This document shows positions 1 through 12,900 of a stretch of 64,000 nt of DNA, one piece after another (position 1 is the first letter of the stretch; the number at the start of each line of letters is the position of its first letter). The notes beneath the pieces were generated by a model. That model saw nothing but the letters and a program-made list of their open reading frames with translations. It was not told the DNA's origin and ran no database searches. The position numbers were made by a program, and so were the translations under genes. The stretch comes from Arthrobotrys musiformis (Eukaryota > Ascomycota > Orbiliomycetes > Orbiliales > Orbiliaceae), in assembly GCA_036971715.1 (NCBI GenBank), contig JAVHJL010000004.1:434001-498000 (forward strand). The letters are read 5' to 3'.

Positions 1-1294
1 CTGTGTCGGTGTTGTGATGGAAGAAGCTGGGGTTGTTGCAGAAGATGTGGTGTTTCTTCTGCTGGAGAAGAAGCCAGTTGTGGCCGTGGTTCCCGGAGGC
101 GAGGTGTTCGAAGGAACGGAGCTAGTGCTCGACCGGGAGAGCCAGCTGAAGGGACCTCTTCGGGGAGCCGGAGCTGCAGCTGCAGCGTCCTTGGCAGGGA
201 CGGGAGGAGGTGTTGCAGTGGACGATGACGATGACCCCCACGGCAGGGAAAATTTAGAGGTGATAGGGGGAGGAGTGGGAGTTGTTTTGGGAGGAGGAGG
301 TGCAGATTGAGAAGAGACCGAGGAACGTGACTTTATGGAAGCAGCTGCACTGGTAGTAGTGGGAGCAACAACTGCAGGGGCTGATGGGGCAGCTAGATCG
401 ATATCGTCCATAGAAGTGGTCGAGATGGCATTTGAAGGACGACGGTCAGGGTCTTCCTTGACGGGAGCTTGAATTGGGGAGCTTTTAGGGGATATTTCAC
501 TAGAAGCAGAAGATTCTAAAGCTGGTGCTGTCGAGGAACTATCGTCATCGTGCACGGTGGATTTGACGGATGGGGTAAGTTCACGCTTCATTTCAGCAGG
601 TGATGCCGGCTCGGAAGCGGCAGGCGAGTGAAAAGAATCCTAGCAGGGGCGTACAGATGTTAGTTACCCGGTGCGAAAGAGACGAAAAGAAGAAGAAGAA
701 GCCAAATCGATGAACCGAAAACGAGATGGGGATTATTTTGATCGATATTATTGGGTCGGATGGGGAAAAAAGGTTAAAATGTCAGATCAAGATGAGGTTT
801 CTTGTTTCTGTCAGCGGGTCCACCGCCAAACTACTAGCAGCACGACCAGCACGAAGTGGATGTACCGATGGTACCTTTATATGGGTGGTATTATACACAT
901 GTACATGTGCATACAGACGCCATTCCATGCCGTGTGCAGGGCCCGGATCATGTGCAGACCTCTTTGTTTCGGGGACAAACCTCGCAGCAACAGGAGCAGG
1001 AGGATATAATTGGAACAGTGACAGTACAGCTAAGCTAAAGCTACACGACAAGTAGCTTTATATAGCAGCTATAGGAATCAGGTATAAACTGTAACTTACT
1101 GTATTTGTCTCTTCATCTGAAGAATCGTCTTCGTCGACGGTCTTGCCGACGGCAGTTGTAGTGATGACAGTGGCAGTCTTTTCAGCGGCCTTGACGGCAA
1201 GAGCTGGTTTTTCGGCGAGATCGATATCCTTTGAGTCCTCAACTGGCTTTTCAGCAGCGGGAATAGGAGGCGAAGGAACCGGTTCAGCAGCCAT
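1..1294 (-). CDS. Ser/Thr/Pro-rich protein, N-terminal part (possible TBC-domain RabGAP, Gyp5-like); runs off window
   Basis: Partial gene: only the first 278 residues lie inside the window. Exon 1 is 1294-1100 (65 codons, start MAAEPVPSPP). A GTAAGT donor and a CTAG acceptor define an intron at 1099-640. Exon 2 runs from 639 off the left edge without a stop, and the frames join exactly. The translated part is disordered: acidic and Ala/Lys-rich first, then Ser/Thr/Pro-rich with runs such as PPPPKTTPTPPP, followed by two short patches of the type GPFSWLSRSS and GFFSSRRNTTSS. No catalytic domain is visible. From memory such patches precede the TBC domain of fungal Gyp5-like Rab GTPase-activating proteins, but this is a weak resemblance. 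The protein could equally be another scaffold with a disordered N-terminus. The gene itself is fairly sure; its identity is not. Confidence 0.55.
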
Positions 1295-4200
1295 GGTGTC
1301 CTCTCTCTCTTCTATGGACCTCCGAGTGGTTGCAATTGGTCGATGGGAGCAGGAGGAAGAGGGAGGTGGATTGAGTATAATATCTTTTGTCCGTGGTTGG
1401 TGATTTATGTGGTGATTTATCTTATTGGCGCCTCCTGAAAGATGAATTGGCTGGCTGGCTGCACTCAATGCAGCTTGTTCCCGTTTGGTGTTTTTTTTTC
1501 TTCTGGGCGCGTTGTAGTGGAGCTACCAACCAAGCAGTAGCTACCTCTTCACTATATAACCTCAGTGAGTACTGATATTCTGGGAACGGAACAAGAAAGG
1601 CTGGTTATAAGCAGCTTGGTGATTGCAGAGTTGCATTGGAGGGAAAGAGGGAGAGAAGAGGCGGAGGGAAAGAGATGGAGATGAAGGATAGAATATTAAA
1701 GGGGAGACGATGAGTGGGAAGAAGAAAGAAAGAGAGGAAGCCGACAGCTGGCGGAGAGACACTCAGCACCGAAAGAGCATAGCATCAATCACCGTCCATC
1801 ACGATAACGGCAACAGCAGCGGTGACCTCCACCAACAAAACAGACGGACTCCACCAACATAACAGAGTATACTCTAACACCGACTAAGCAGGATCAAGGG
1901 GACGGGAGGATCGAATGCTTGCAATTGACGACAGAATGGAGAAAGAATGGGGCAGTCAAATACCTTTGTCTCTCTTCAAATGTTGGGACCGTCGAGGTCT
2001 GTGGGCTCGTGCTCGTCGAATGGCCAGGCCGGAAAAAGAAACGAAAGTAAGTAATGAAGGGAGGAGTCCCAAAATATCCAGCTGCCAATTCCAATTCTTG
2101 ACAGGTCTACACAATAATAATAAAACCCAACGACATCTACGCAGGAGAAAAATACAATAATTGAATTTGAGAAGAGACTGAGAGTGAGAGAGAAAGGATG
2201 TTTCTTTTATCGCAGGACGTATGCAATATGTATTTGCATTTTAAGGGGCTGCAAAATGACGGCCGGACAATTTGATGTCAATGTCACGCTTCTTCCCCTT
2301 CCCGTGCCTACATACACAGTACATACTCCATACATACATGTAGTAGGTACTAACGAGACCACTGAGAGAGGTCGAACCATACGCTAAACCCATCCCCTGG
2401 CATATCAGGCACGAGCCTGGCCAATTTACCTGGAACAGCCTCGAAGCCCTCTCAGCTGTTCCTCCATCAAACCATCGATAGATCTTGCCGTCCTTCTTGA
2501 CCTCCAGCTAAAAGATTTCAACCACTCAGGGGCTGCGTGCGTCTTTACCCATATTGACGGGAAAAAAAGAAAACTTGGGGGAAATGTTTCGCTCAGGAAG
2601 GATGCAATACGACGGTTCGGTGGCTGGGGGTTTGACGAAATGATTGGCTGACGCGCCAGCTCTTTCCCTCCCGAAAGCCGCACCCCCGACCTCTCGCTTC
2701 GTTTCAAGATGAGAAACCTGCCCTAACAAAAAACGGCTGGGCCGGTTGGGGGTGTGGTACTACACAATGTGCGTGTGGATTGGGGAACATGTTTCACGAT
2801 GGTCGAAAATACCTTCCAGCTCTTTTTCTAACCGACTAGTGGATGATGATCGGTTGGGTTCGAAAAAGAAGAAAAATGCTGGAATAACTCGCCATGCAAG
2901 GAGGAGTCAAGCAATTTTGGAACCTTCCAAGGCAGAGGAGAGCGTCCCCCGGACTGTGGAACCTTTAGCTTTAAATGTGCCCGTACGGGTATGGTGGAGT
3001 TATTCGGCAGGCACGGATGCTGTCTGTATGTAGACGCCGGGAATGCGTATTTTTAGCCTAGCTATCCCAACCCTGACTATTGAGATTCTTTTTTTTTTAT
3101 CGAGAAAGAATAAAATACCCACGATGGTCTGCGGAATGGACCACGTGATAAGCCTCCCCTTCTCTTCTTTTTCTTCTTCTAGTTGTTTCTTCTTTTATAA
3201 AAAGGAATGTTTGGATGCTGCGGTTGGATTTGGTATTTGAGAGGCTGAAGTATCCTATGACGTGTGGATATATATATAAACGTGCCGTATGTGTCTGCGT
3301 GCGGTACTGACTATAGTACTAGGCTACTGGTGATCGGGGTCTGGGCTATAGCTATATATAGCATCGATTGATATATATCTCGAATCTAGTTAGTATACTA
3401 GAGAAGGGTTCAAAACTTCCTGCAAACCCAAGCGGTTCTATCAGTTTATTTGGACGGGTAGCTATCGTGCTAGTATGGATCGAGATGTGCGGGTATGTTT
3501 CTGTTGCATCGGAGTACTAAAGACGCCAACAGTATACTATACCAGAATATCGATACAAATGTTGTATTTTGCAACAGATACGGCGACCGGCCAACGGAGG
3601 GTACAACGGGCGCTTACAATTATGTACCTTCTCTATGTTTGGCCTTTGAAGCTCCTCACTATTCTGATATATACACTCTGCAGACAGTAATGTTCAAAAG
3701 GGTGCAAGATATAATATAGTACCACAAGTACTTAAGTAAATATATAAAGGATCGTGAGTTAAGTTAGAACTATACACACCATATGCAGCAATATAAACCT
3801 ATTTATATTCACCTAGTTAGGTCTACATATATAATCAACAGTGGGCCCCACTTGCTGCACAGGTTGTCGAGCGCTCTTTCGTATGAGGGGAGAATATTAG
3901 TGCATACACCGTTCACTGAAGTGAGTGATCTAGTAACGCAAAGCGGGTGTGAACAAAGCTAGTTTGTAGCCCACCCCGTAAACCAAATGTTATTGTCAGT
4001 CGTAGTCACTCAGCTGAATTCGAATTCGAGGCCAGCAGAAAAGAGATCAATACCGCTCATGTGTTACAACATTATGCCAAAACACTATTCTATCAACCAC
4101 TTAATCCATCGAACCGCTCACGCGTATGGAGGTGAAGGGCTGTTAGCCCCCCACTTACCATCACCACGACCAGCAAAACCCTTCAATGCTGCAGAAAACA

Positions 4201-5766
4201 TGACGGAGTGACGACGTTGGAATGAAGGTTGAGGCTGCGAGGAGCCTGTTTTATTCCAACGCACTAAAAGATACAACACTACAACACACCTTTGAACAAG
4301 GCTACGAAGCATCCACCGTCGAGACTAAGTAGAATGGTCTGTATAGCTAGATGGAAATACATCCATCCCGTCTATTCATGGAGAAAGGGACGATAATATA
4401 GAATATACTGACAGCCGATTATGAAAAATTAGGACCTAGATCTCTATAACACAGCAGCCGTTCAAGCACCTCCTGACGCAACGTGGCAACGAGTCACGTA
4501 GCGTCACAATTTCCGACTATGAAAAAGCGTGAAGTGAAGAGCTCGCAGAGCTAGGAAGGAAACTAAACGGTGTTGGAATAATTGTAGGAAGGGACATCCC
4601 GTGTTGTAAGGTATGACGCAATGTATCGTTAACGAGGGATGAAGGAGGTCTGCTAGCGATACCACCCTAGATATCGCGCTCTCTTCGGAGGAGCCTGCAA
4701 GGACACAAAATCTGCGTAAAAAGTCGCGCATGAGCGATAAAGACCAGGGGGCCAAAGGAAGCCAGGCGAAGGGGCTGGAACGAGTCGGATCCTACTTAGT
4801 TCAAGCGGGGATCGTGACATACATGTAATTATGGGCTTTAATCGATAGTTAAAAGGAGCACTAGAAGATGGAGATGCTCTTTTACTTCGGACTAGCCTAC
4901 AGCTACTCCCCACCGTCTACTATGGTTGCATGCCAACATCAGTCGGATTGTGAGGATGTGCGGGCGAGGCGGTGAGTATGAATATGCTCAAGAGTCCGAG
5001 GATGAAGAAAAGATGGGAGTTAGAAAAGAACGCGGCCACAGTTCCGTATAGAGAAAGAGGCGAGGCTGTGGGTTCGGACTATTGATAATAGTTATTAGAT
5101 ATGAGTTCTCATAGTTCCCTCTCCTTTTATGTATGTTCTATACTAACTAAAGTCCCGAATTAGCGCTTTTATATGTAATCAAACAGCAATACTATACAGA
5201 GCGCACATGTACATGGACGTGCGGTGTTGCATGTTGTTGTAATCATATGTTGCCTGTAGTTGAGTTTCGGGCTGTTATCGATAGCGTATATATTCCACTA
5301 CGTATTGTCGACTATGCAGATACTAGTAATATAATAGTGGTATACGGTTGCTGAGACGTCATAAAACAAGCATAGCACAGGTCCTCGTGAATTCTAACGA
5401 TTGATCATATGTAGAGTATAGAGTACAGTTTTAGGTAGCCACTGTTATATTGTATTACGTCCCGTACATGTCAGTATGTATCAATATATCACCATACTGG
5501 GAGCCAGCCTATTAGCTATGCTGGAGCCCATGGAGTCTTCGGTGATTTCTATAGATACCTAGCTATAGCAAGCTATGACTCTTACAAGTAAGACTATAGT
5601 ACCGCATTCCTACCGTTGAAGTAGCACTGTATATATATACGGTCAGTATGCAGACCAAAATGCAGCCGGAGCTCTGAGCCATGTTGAACCAATTGGTGGG
5701 AGGATCTAGAACGGCGGCGTCCCGAAGCAGACAAACGTCAACACCATCACAGCACACAACAACCGC

Positions 5767-5796
5767 AACGCCAACGCCAACGACAACGCCAACGAC
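5767..5796 (+). repeat. Hexanucleotide tandem repeat (AACGMC, 5 units)
   Basis: Five consecutive 6-nt units alternate between AACGCC and AACGAC, upstream of the HECT ligase gene. About 70 nt downstream (5866-5910) follows an ACC/ATC trinucleotide-rich stretch. Translated, these give Thr/Pro-rich low-complexity peptides, which explains the long spurious ORFs on both strands at this place. Confidence 0.8.
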
Positions 5797-5958
5797 AAAG
5801 GCTCTCGATTCTTCCCTCGCTCTTCTTCCTCTTCCGCACTCCAACCACTCCGCAACCACCAATCCCATCATCACCACCACCACCATCATCACCACCGTCA
5901 CCACTCCACCGTCATCGCCAGCTTCAAAGGCTTCATTCTCCATCTGGGTCAGTCTCTG

Positions 5959-5976
5959 ATATCGATATCGATATCT
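5959..5976. repeat. GATATC palindromic repeat
   Basis: Three GATATC units, each a perfect palindrome, are head-to-tail, making an 18-bp self-complementary block about 940 bp upstream of the HECT ligase start. It could be simple-sequence DNA; no binding factor can be assigned. Confidence 0.6.
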
Positions 5977-6918
5977 GTTATACCCCACTTTTATTGGGAA
6001 TCTCTCGCTAATACGATACGCGTGTGAATCAATCCCACCCTTGTATCTCTGTAGGATCATACAACCTTTTTCCCCGCTAAATTTTCGAGCTCTTGAAGCT
6101 TCCCTTGCAGCAGATTGCATCACCCACATCACACACCACCTCCTCCCACTACGACACAGAAACACACGAGGCTGCACCCTTCGGCGTGTTTTTTCCTTTC
6201 CTGATATCAAACTCTCTCACCATCTCTCTCTTCGCCTCCTCTTTTGTTTTTCCTTTCGTGGTTCTACTAACCTACTACTTACTTACTAATCTTCTTAGCT
6301 TAGCTTTAGCTTCGACCATCGTTGATATCCTACGTGGGAACGAACGATCCATCGTCGTTTTTCCGCTCTCTCTTACTGTTTCTATTACGGTCTTTTGTCC
6401 GGCTTCAAACACCAAAAAAAAGTACCCCGGGGAAACTGCACATTTCCCTAGTTAGCTTGGAGCCCTGACATCATAATCACTAACCAACCGACCAATTCCC
6501 TTCGTACATACATAAGAACACCGACAGAAATTCCTACCTCAACCTTTTTCTTCTTCTTCGGTCTTCGGGATTTCACACGAAGATTAAGAGAAGGACATCG
6601 ACATATTTCTTGAACAGCCGTGCTGGATATATACCCTTTTTTTGAACAAAAAGCGTGTCTAACAACCCGTTATACACCTTATTCTCCTCTCCTCTAAGTA
6701 TCGACAATCTTCTCGACCATTCGGCGGCATCTACCGATTTCTCCGACATCCTTTTTGCCCAACAACCAACATAATCCACTCTCATACACACCCACCCAAG
6801 CCTTGCGTATTTTGCAAGGTGAGGTCTCAGCTGCCGAAGTTGGAGGGGACATAATCTGTAGATAGGTGTCACAACCCAAGCACGGACTTGGTTGTTTCAC
6901 ACAAAAAAAACCAAAAAA

Positions 6919-9900
6919 ATGCGGATCAAAAAGACACCTTCGCAAAAACACGAGCAGACTCTGGTACGCCATATATGCACAATCTATGCATGCTGATGCT
7001 TTGGTGGATACTAATATTGATGGCCTTTTCTAGTCGCCATTCATCCGTGACTTCTCGACGCGAGCGATTGAACTATGCGATAAAGAACGACGCGGGGAAC
7101 TCTCGGAGTACCTCGCTTCCTTCCCCTCGATATGGCCTTTCCCGCGAGGAGATCTTTATCACTGGATTGCTCTGCTAAACCGTTTTGATGAGGTTCTCGA
7201 GGAAATTGTTACCAAATACAATCTAAAGGCTGGCCCGCAAGTAATACCCTTCGAACCTGGTGACGAGGCCCTCCTCATCAACATCATCGACTTCAGCCGT
7301 CTGCTCATCGAAGAATGTGGTAACAGAAGTTTATACGCGAGTAGCAGTGTAGGGATCTCCTTACCCTCAAAAAGCTTTCTAGATATTCAGGATTAACTGG
7401 TCTCGTATAGTTTCTAAACGACCTCTTAAATTGTACCTCATACACGCTACTCATCAGTGTCCTCCGTCTCGGTCAAAAGCTTGCCCAACGATACCACAGC
7501 TCTAGGTCGCGTACCGGAGCCCTCTCAACCGCTGCCAACAATGCACTCCTCACGAACCATTACAACATCAGTCTTGACAAAGTCACAAAGATCGCTTCCG
7601 GATTCGTCGGCATCCCCCCCGCTACAAATACCACACAGTCCACATCTACACCGGCCAAGGGTCCCATAAAGCCGCTTATTATCGCGAATGATTTGCTCAG
7701 TTTGGCCACGGATACCTCGGAACCAGGTGCTTTCGCTGGAAAGGGCAAGCAACCAGCTCCCAGAGATGGTTCATCTTCTGATCAATGGGCTGCATACGGT
7801 GCTGTTAGCTTCACCTACTATGTCCATCCTACACCTTTGCCAAAACCTCCAACGCTTGAGAAAGGCAAAACACCAACTCAAACCCCTCGTAAGGCGAGTG
7901 GCTTGAGCAAGGAACACAGTGCCAAGGCTGAATTGTCTTTCGAAGAAGCGGTTGCAGGCGTTGGCGAGTCTAAGGCTGCCCCCACCGGCGTTCAGACCCT
8001 TGAGATTCCTGCCTCGGTTATCCGGTCAACGAACATCACCGACATACTGAAGACGGAGCTGACAAAGATCCCAGCTGAGTACCATTACGAGCTACTCCAG
8101 CGTATTCGCGTCGCAAAGGCTTTCTCGGAATCAGCTGAGTCGAGGCGACTAATCCTCGGAATTCGTATTCTCGCCGTCACAAATTTGTCATACGTTCTCA
8201 GCGAGAGCAACTTCTCGTCACGAGTTCTAGGACCCGACAATGATGAACCCAAACGACTCCAGCTCGTCTATCAACTCGCCGACCTGGTCGCCCCTAACCG
8301 TGGACGAGATGTGGAAAAGTGGCTACAAACCTTCGCTTTCTCTGGGTTGGAGGCTTTGGCCAAATGCAAATCTAGAAACGCGGATGTCAATGTTGCTCTA
8401 GGCCTCAACGTTAGCCACGGAATCTTACTGACGCTCCTACGGAAAGCCATCACGGAACTTGGCGACGAAGAGAAAGGAAACAATCTCAAACCGAATAGGG
8501 AAGACGAAGAATGGCGGAAATCGCTTTTCGACCTCACTAGTAGTTTACCCAGCCAGCAGGTCTCCGGAGGCCTTCTCGTTGGCGCTGGACTCATCAACTG
8601 TCTTGTTTCGGTCTTAAGCCTACGGACATACAAAGGCATTCCTTACATTCCAAAAGCGTTACAGTTCCTCGACGGTCTTGTCTACGGGATCCCGCCGGCT
8701 TTTGGGAACTTCGCCAATGCTAACGGGTTAGATGCAATGGTGGAGCTGGTTAGTTGGCAAGTTACAACTGCGCTTGTTGAGTCCAAGGTCCCCGGTGGCT
8801 CTTTCCCTGAAGTTTATAGGTCTCCATCCACCGACTTCGAGACTGGTTGGTATCACGCATATATTCTCAAGATGGCATTCAAGTTCACTCATCACATGTT
8901 GAGCCAAACCGGAAACACCTCTGAGCGTCTACTTCGAAACCTCATCGACTCACCAAAGCTTTTGGAGGCGCTGAAATCAGTCATCGCGAATGGAAAGATG
9001 TTTGGGAGCTCTGTCTGGTCGTCTGCGGTTAACATCCTAACAACATTTATTCACAATGAGCCCACGAGCTATGCGATCATTCACGAGGCTAAACTCAGCC
9101 ATTGCCTGTTTGCCGCTGTAACTGGACGACCTATTGAACAATTCTTGGAGGAGACCGCTGCCGCTGCTCCCATTGCCGAACCTGCCCCTACAACCGAAGG
9201 TGAAGAAGCTGGGAATTCACAGGATACGCAAATAATAGATGCAGATCAACTTGAGGCGACTTCCCAAACCGCCACCGCAGCTGAGCCGGCAGCTACGACA
9301 TCTACTTCCGACAGCCAACAGACGGAGAAGCCCGCAGCCAGTTTATTGGTCGAGAATCCTGCCGCCACAATCTTACCGGCCCTCGATGTCATGAATACTA
9401 TTCCCTTGGCTTTCGGCGCTATATGTCTCAACAACTCGGGTCTCAACCTCTTCAAATCTTCCGATGCCTTGGAGAAGTTCTTTGAGATTTTCGAGAGTGC
9501 TGAACACGTCAAGTGTATGTCCGACTCCGATATTTCAACTGCGCTTGGCAGCCAGTTTGATGAATTAATCCGACACCACCCGTCCTTGAAGGAAGACATC
9601 ATGAAAGTTATTGTCAAGATGGTTGGAAAGATTATCGAACTCGGTCATAGATTCGCGGCAAAGGAGGGTGCTGGCGCTAAGGTCTTTATTGAAGAAAATG
9701 GCGAGTATGTGGTTTCCGGTGGCCGACGCGCTCTCAATGGTGTTCATAGAAAATCTGTCAACGTCCCCGTTGCAAATCACGATGATAGTAGCGATTCAGA
9801 TGAGAGTGATGTTGAGATGGGCGAAGATGACGAGACACCTCCCCGTACTAGAAATACGGATCCTGCCCCAACCACCACGACCGAGGAAACTGCACAACCC

Positions 9901-12900
9901 GCCGTGGTCGAGGAATCTGTTGAGGATCTGCCAATCGAAAAGGTTTTGATGTCCGAACTGAAAGAAGAGGAGGACTCTGACGTTCAGTATCCGGAAATTT
10001 CTATCTCGATGTACATTGATGTCATGTCTCGTTTCCTCGAGGGATTCCTATCTCACCAGTCCCATACCCGTGATTTTGTCAAGCGCGGGGGATTCGACAA
10101 GTTGATTGCCATTTACTTTTTGCCATCCCTCCCATTCGACTTTGCTTCTCGAGCGGTCTCTCTTGCTATGACCAGGGTCATGCACCTTTGTGGAGAGGCA
10201 GCACCTGGTAGCACTATCCCCACATTGCTTGGCAATACTGAGAAAGCAATTAAAGATCTTGAACCTCTCCTGAAACACGAGTCCAAGGAGGCATTTTTCC
10301 GACCACTCACATCTCCCCCTACCGGCGAGTCTGGAGGTTCTGGGAAAGAGCCTCTTGATGAATCCGCACAACTCGTCAAAACGAAGGGAACCGACCTCAT
10401 CAAGGATCTTGTTACAGCACACGCTCTCACCACACTTCTATCCGAGCTTTATTCTCAAACCTTGTACAACAGCCGAACTACCGGCCAATTATTCCAACCG
10501 GTTGCCCAGCGTACATTTTACGAAACCCTTGTTCCCAGCTTGGGCGCCTTACACCGAGCTTGCGTTTGGGAGGAGATTCTTCTTCAAAGGAACCTTCCGG
10601 AAACTTGGAAGGAGGCTACGAAGTTCAAGGATGGACTTGGATTCAGCCCGGACGATGACCTCATTGGACCTGATGGCCAGGAGCTACCGCAAAAGACCGC
10701 TCAAGAGAAACGCGATGAGAAGGAAGCGGCTAAGAAGGCTGTCAGCGAAAGCGAGGGCAAGACTCCGTGGTTCCAGAATGTCAAGACTATTCGCTTTTTG
10801 ATTAGTCAAATCCCTAGCAGCATCACACCGTTCTTTCAAGGTATATCCTCTCTTGGGACTTATTTTTTTTTTTTTTTAAAGATTTACTGATGATGCTGTA
10901 GGACTTGCGAGGGTCTTGGTTACCAGACGTGGTATGGAGCAGACTAACAAGAAGCACGCCTTCAAGATTGCGGATAGCATATCTGATGTCATGTACCAAC
11001 ATCTGACCTGGAAGCGAGTTGGTAAGTTGGGAGCCTGTGATTAACTTCGGACTAGGGCTGACTTTTATATTGTAGAACTTTGGGACTCTGTTACGGACCG
11101 GTATAGCTACTTAATAATTGTCTTGTCTGCTATCTCTTCGCTTTTGCTAGAGGGTGGCGATCGAAATGGTGGCTCACAAGTCATTTGCATTATCTTGATT
11201 ACATTCAAGCAAAACGACGGTTTGAAGACGGTTGCCGACATTCTCGAAACATTCTGGAAGGATATTCAGGAGATTGCCGTCGATACCTCCGACGCAAGTG
11301 TACGCAATAGGTTAGCTCACTGCTTTGGTGGTATCAAGGTTATCCTGTCACTCTTCTCCCAGCTTGTCAACTCCAAGGCACTCCTCGAGTCCCCGCAAAC
11401 TGGTCACCTCCACTTTTCGCGAGACAGGGATAGGGATCGACCTGATTACTTCAATGCTCACCAATTTTTGGTCGAGTTGCGATACTTGATCCTCCCCGTC
11501 GTTGAAGCTATGTGGAACTCCCCGTCGATTGAGAAAGTGTTCCCGACTATTGTTAAAGCTGTTGTGGAGATTCTCGGTACGGTTCTCAAAGCTGAGGGCG
11601 AAAGTGGTGCCTTCCAGAGACGCGATAAGGGCAAGCATCCCACCATGATCTCTTGGAGATCTTTCGAACCTAACCAGGAACATATCCGACAACTTACCGA
11701 CATGGGATTCGGCCCCGAGGCCGCGCTTGATGCTTTGCGCCGTTCGCATGGTAACATTCAGACTGCAACAGACTATCTCATTCACCATCCTGAGGGGTCT
11801 GGCAGAGCCGGTGCTTCGGGATTGAGAAGACGCGCTAGCGACGACGATTCTAGTTCCGATTCTGAGGCTGATACGGATGTTGATGGGCCAACAGATGATC
11901 CTGCTACCGCTGGACAGAGTCAAGCTGCTGGTGAAAATGCCAATGCCGACGCTGCAGCCCCTGTTGCTGAAGGTACTGCTAGCCAGGCTGACCCTACTGC
12001 CCCGGTGGTACCCGTCCTTAGTGGGAACGAAGCCGCATCAAGTGCTGCCGCCGCTAGCACAAGTAGCGTGCCAGCCCAAACCCAAGATCTACCGGCTGTC
12101 ACCGTCCCTGTTGTACCACAGCCATCACAAACACAAACTCCGGCGACTGAAGGTTCTACATCGACTGCTCCAGCAGCTGACCCTACTCCTGCCAGAACCT
12201 CCTTGACCGAGTTGCTGAATCCTACACCAGCCACAGTAGAAAATGGGGAAGACGGTGGATTAATGGCTATGAGCATTGATGATCTTCCCGTCGCGGTTCC
12301 TATCGTTGCACCGCAGGGCGAATCTTCTACAACATCTGGATTTTCTGGTCCCCCACCACCAGCCGCACCACCCTTGCCTTCAACTGATGATAAGGGTAAA
12401 GGCAAAGAGGAGGAAGAATCCCAATTTGTGGTTACGATCGAAGATCTTGAGGAAAAGCGACAGGCCATCAGCCGCGATCTTGTTGAGCGTGCGCTCAGTA
12501 TCCTTGCGACTCAATATGAAGTAACCTTTGAGCTTGCCAATCTTGTTACTAGTGCGTACACGAAGGCTAGCGAGGAGCTCCGCAAGGAGGCTGTTGAAAC
12601 AATCTTCCTGTCTCTCGGATCGCTCCAGCAAGAAGAAGACGATGACATTCGTCCGAAGGGCAAGACCATTGCCGCTGTTGCTCACTTCCTCGGTCTTGTT
12701 CTCCAGAACGCGACGTTCTTCAATGCTGGGTTGGAAGACTACAATGACCAACTTGAGATTGTTACATCCTACATTAAAATTTACCAGAACGAAGCCTGCC
12801 CGTGGATTGGAAGGATTCTCTTGGTTCTTGAGAAGTTCTTGATCGAGTCTTCGCAACCACAACAGATTGATTTCGTGCCGCCAGATTCTGACGAGGGATC

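Larger units (their letters stand above)
1295..6918. other. 5.6 kb intergenic region, no supported gene
   Basis: Only short ORFs with low-complexity or unpatterned translations occur here, and none has family motifs, convincing splice frames or a plausible start context. The left end is the promoter side of the leftward gene at 1-1294. The right end (about 6100-6560) is strongly pyrimidine-rich, as expected of the promoter and 5' UTR of the HECT ligase gene. AT-rich stretches with TAGCTATA-type motifs are frequent at 3340-3365 and 5555-5570. Confidence 0.5.

Noticed and set aside
1387..1762. Short ORFs on both strands near 1.4-1.8 kb
   Set aside because: Low-complexity pyrimidine-rich sequence without Kozak-like context or homologous pattern; treated as promoter DNA.
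5563..6210. 215-codon minus-strand ORF upstream of TOM1
   Set aside because: Its translation is dominated by Val/Gly/Met repeats that mirror the ACC/ACG simple repeats on the other strand, with no domain pattern or supported start.
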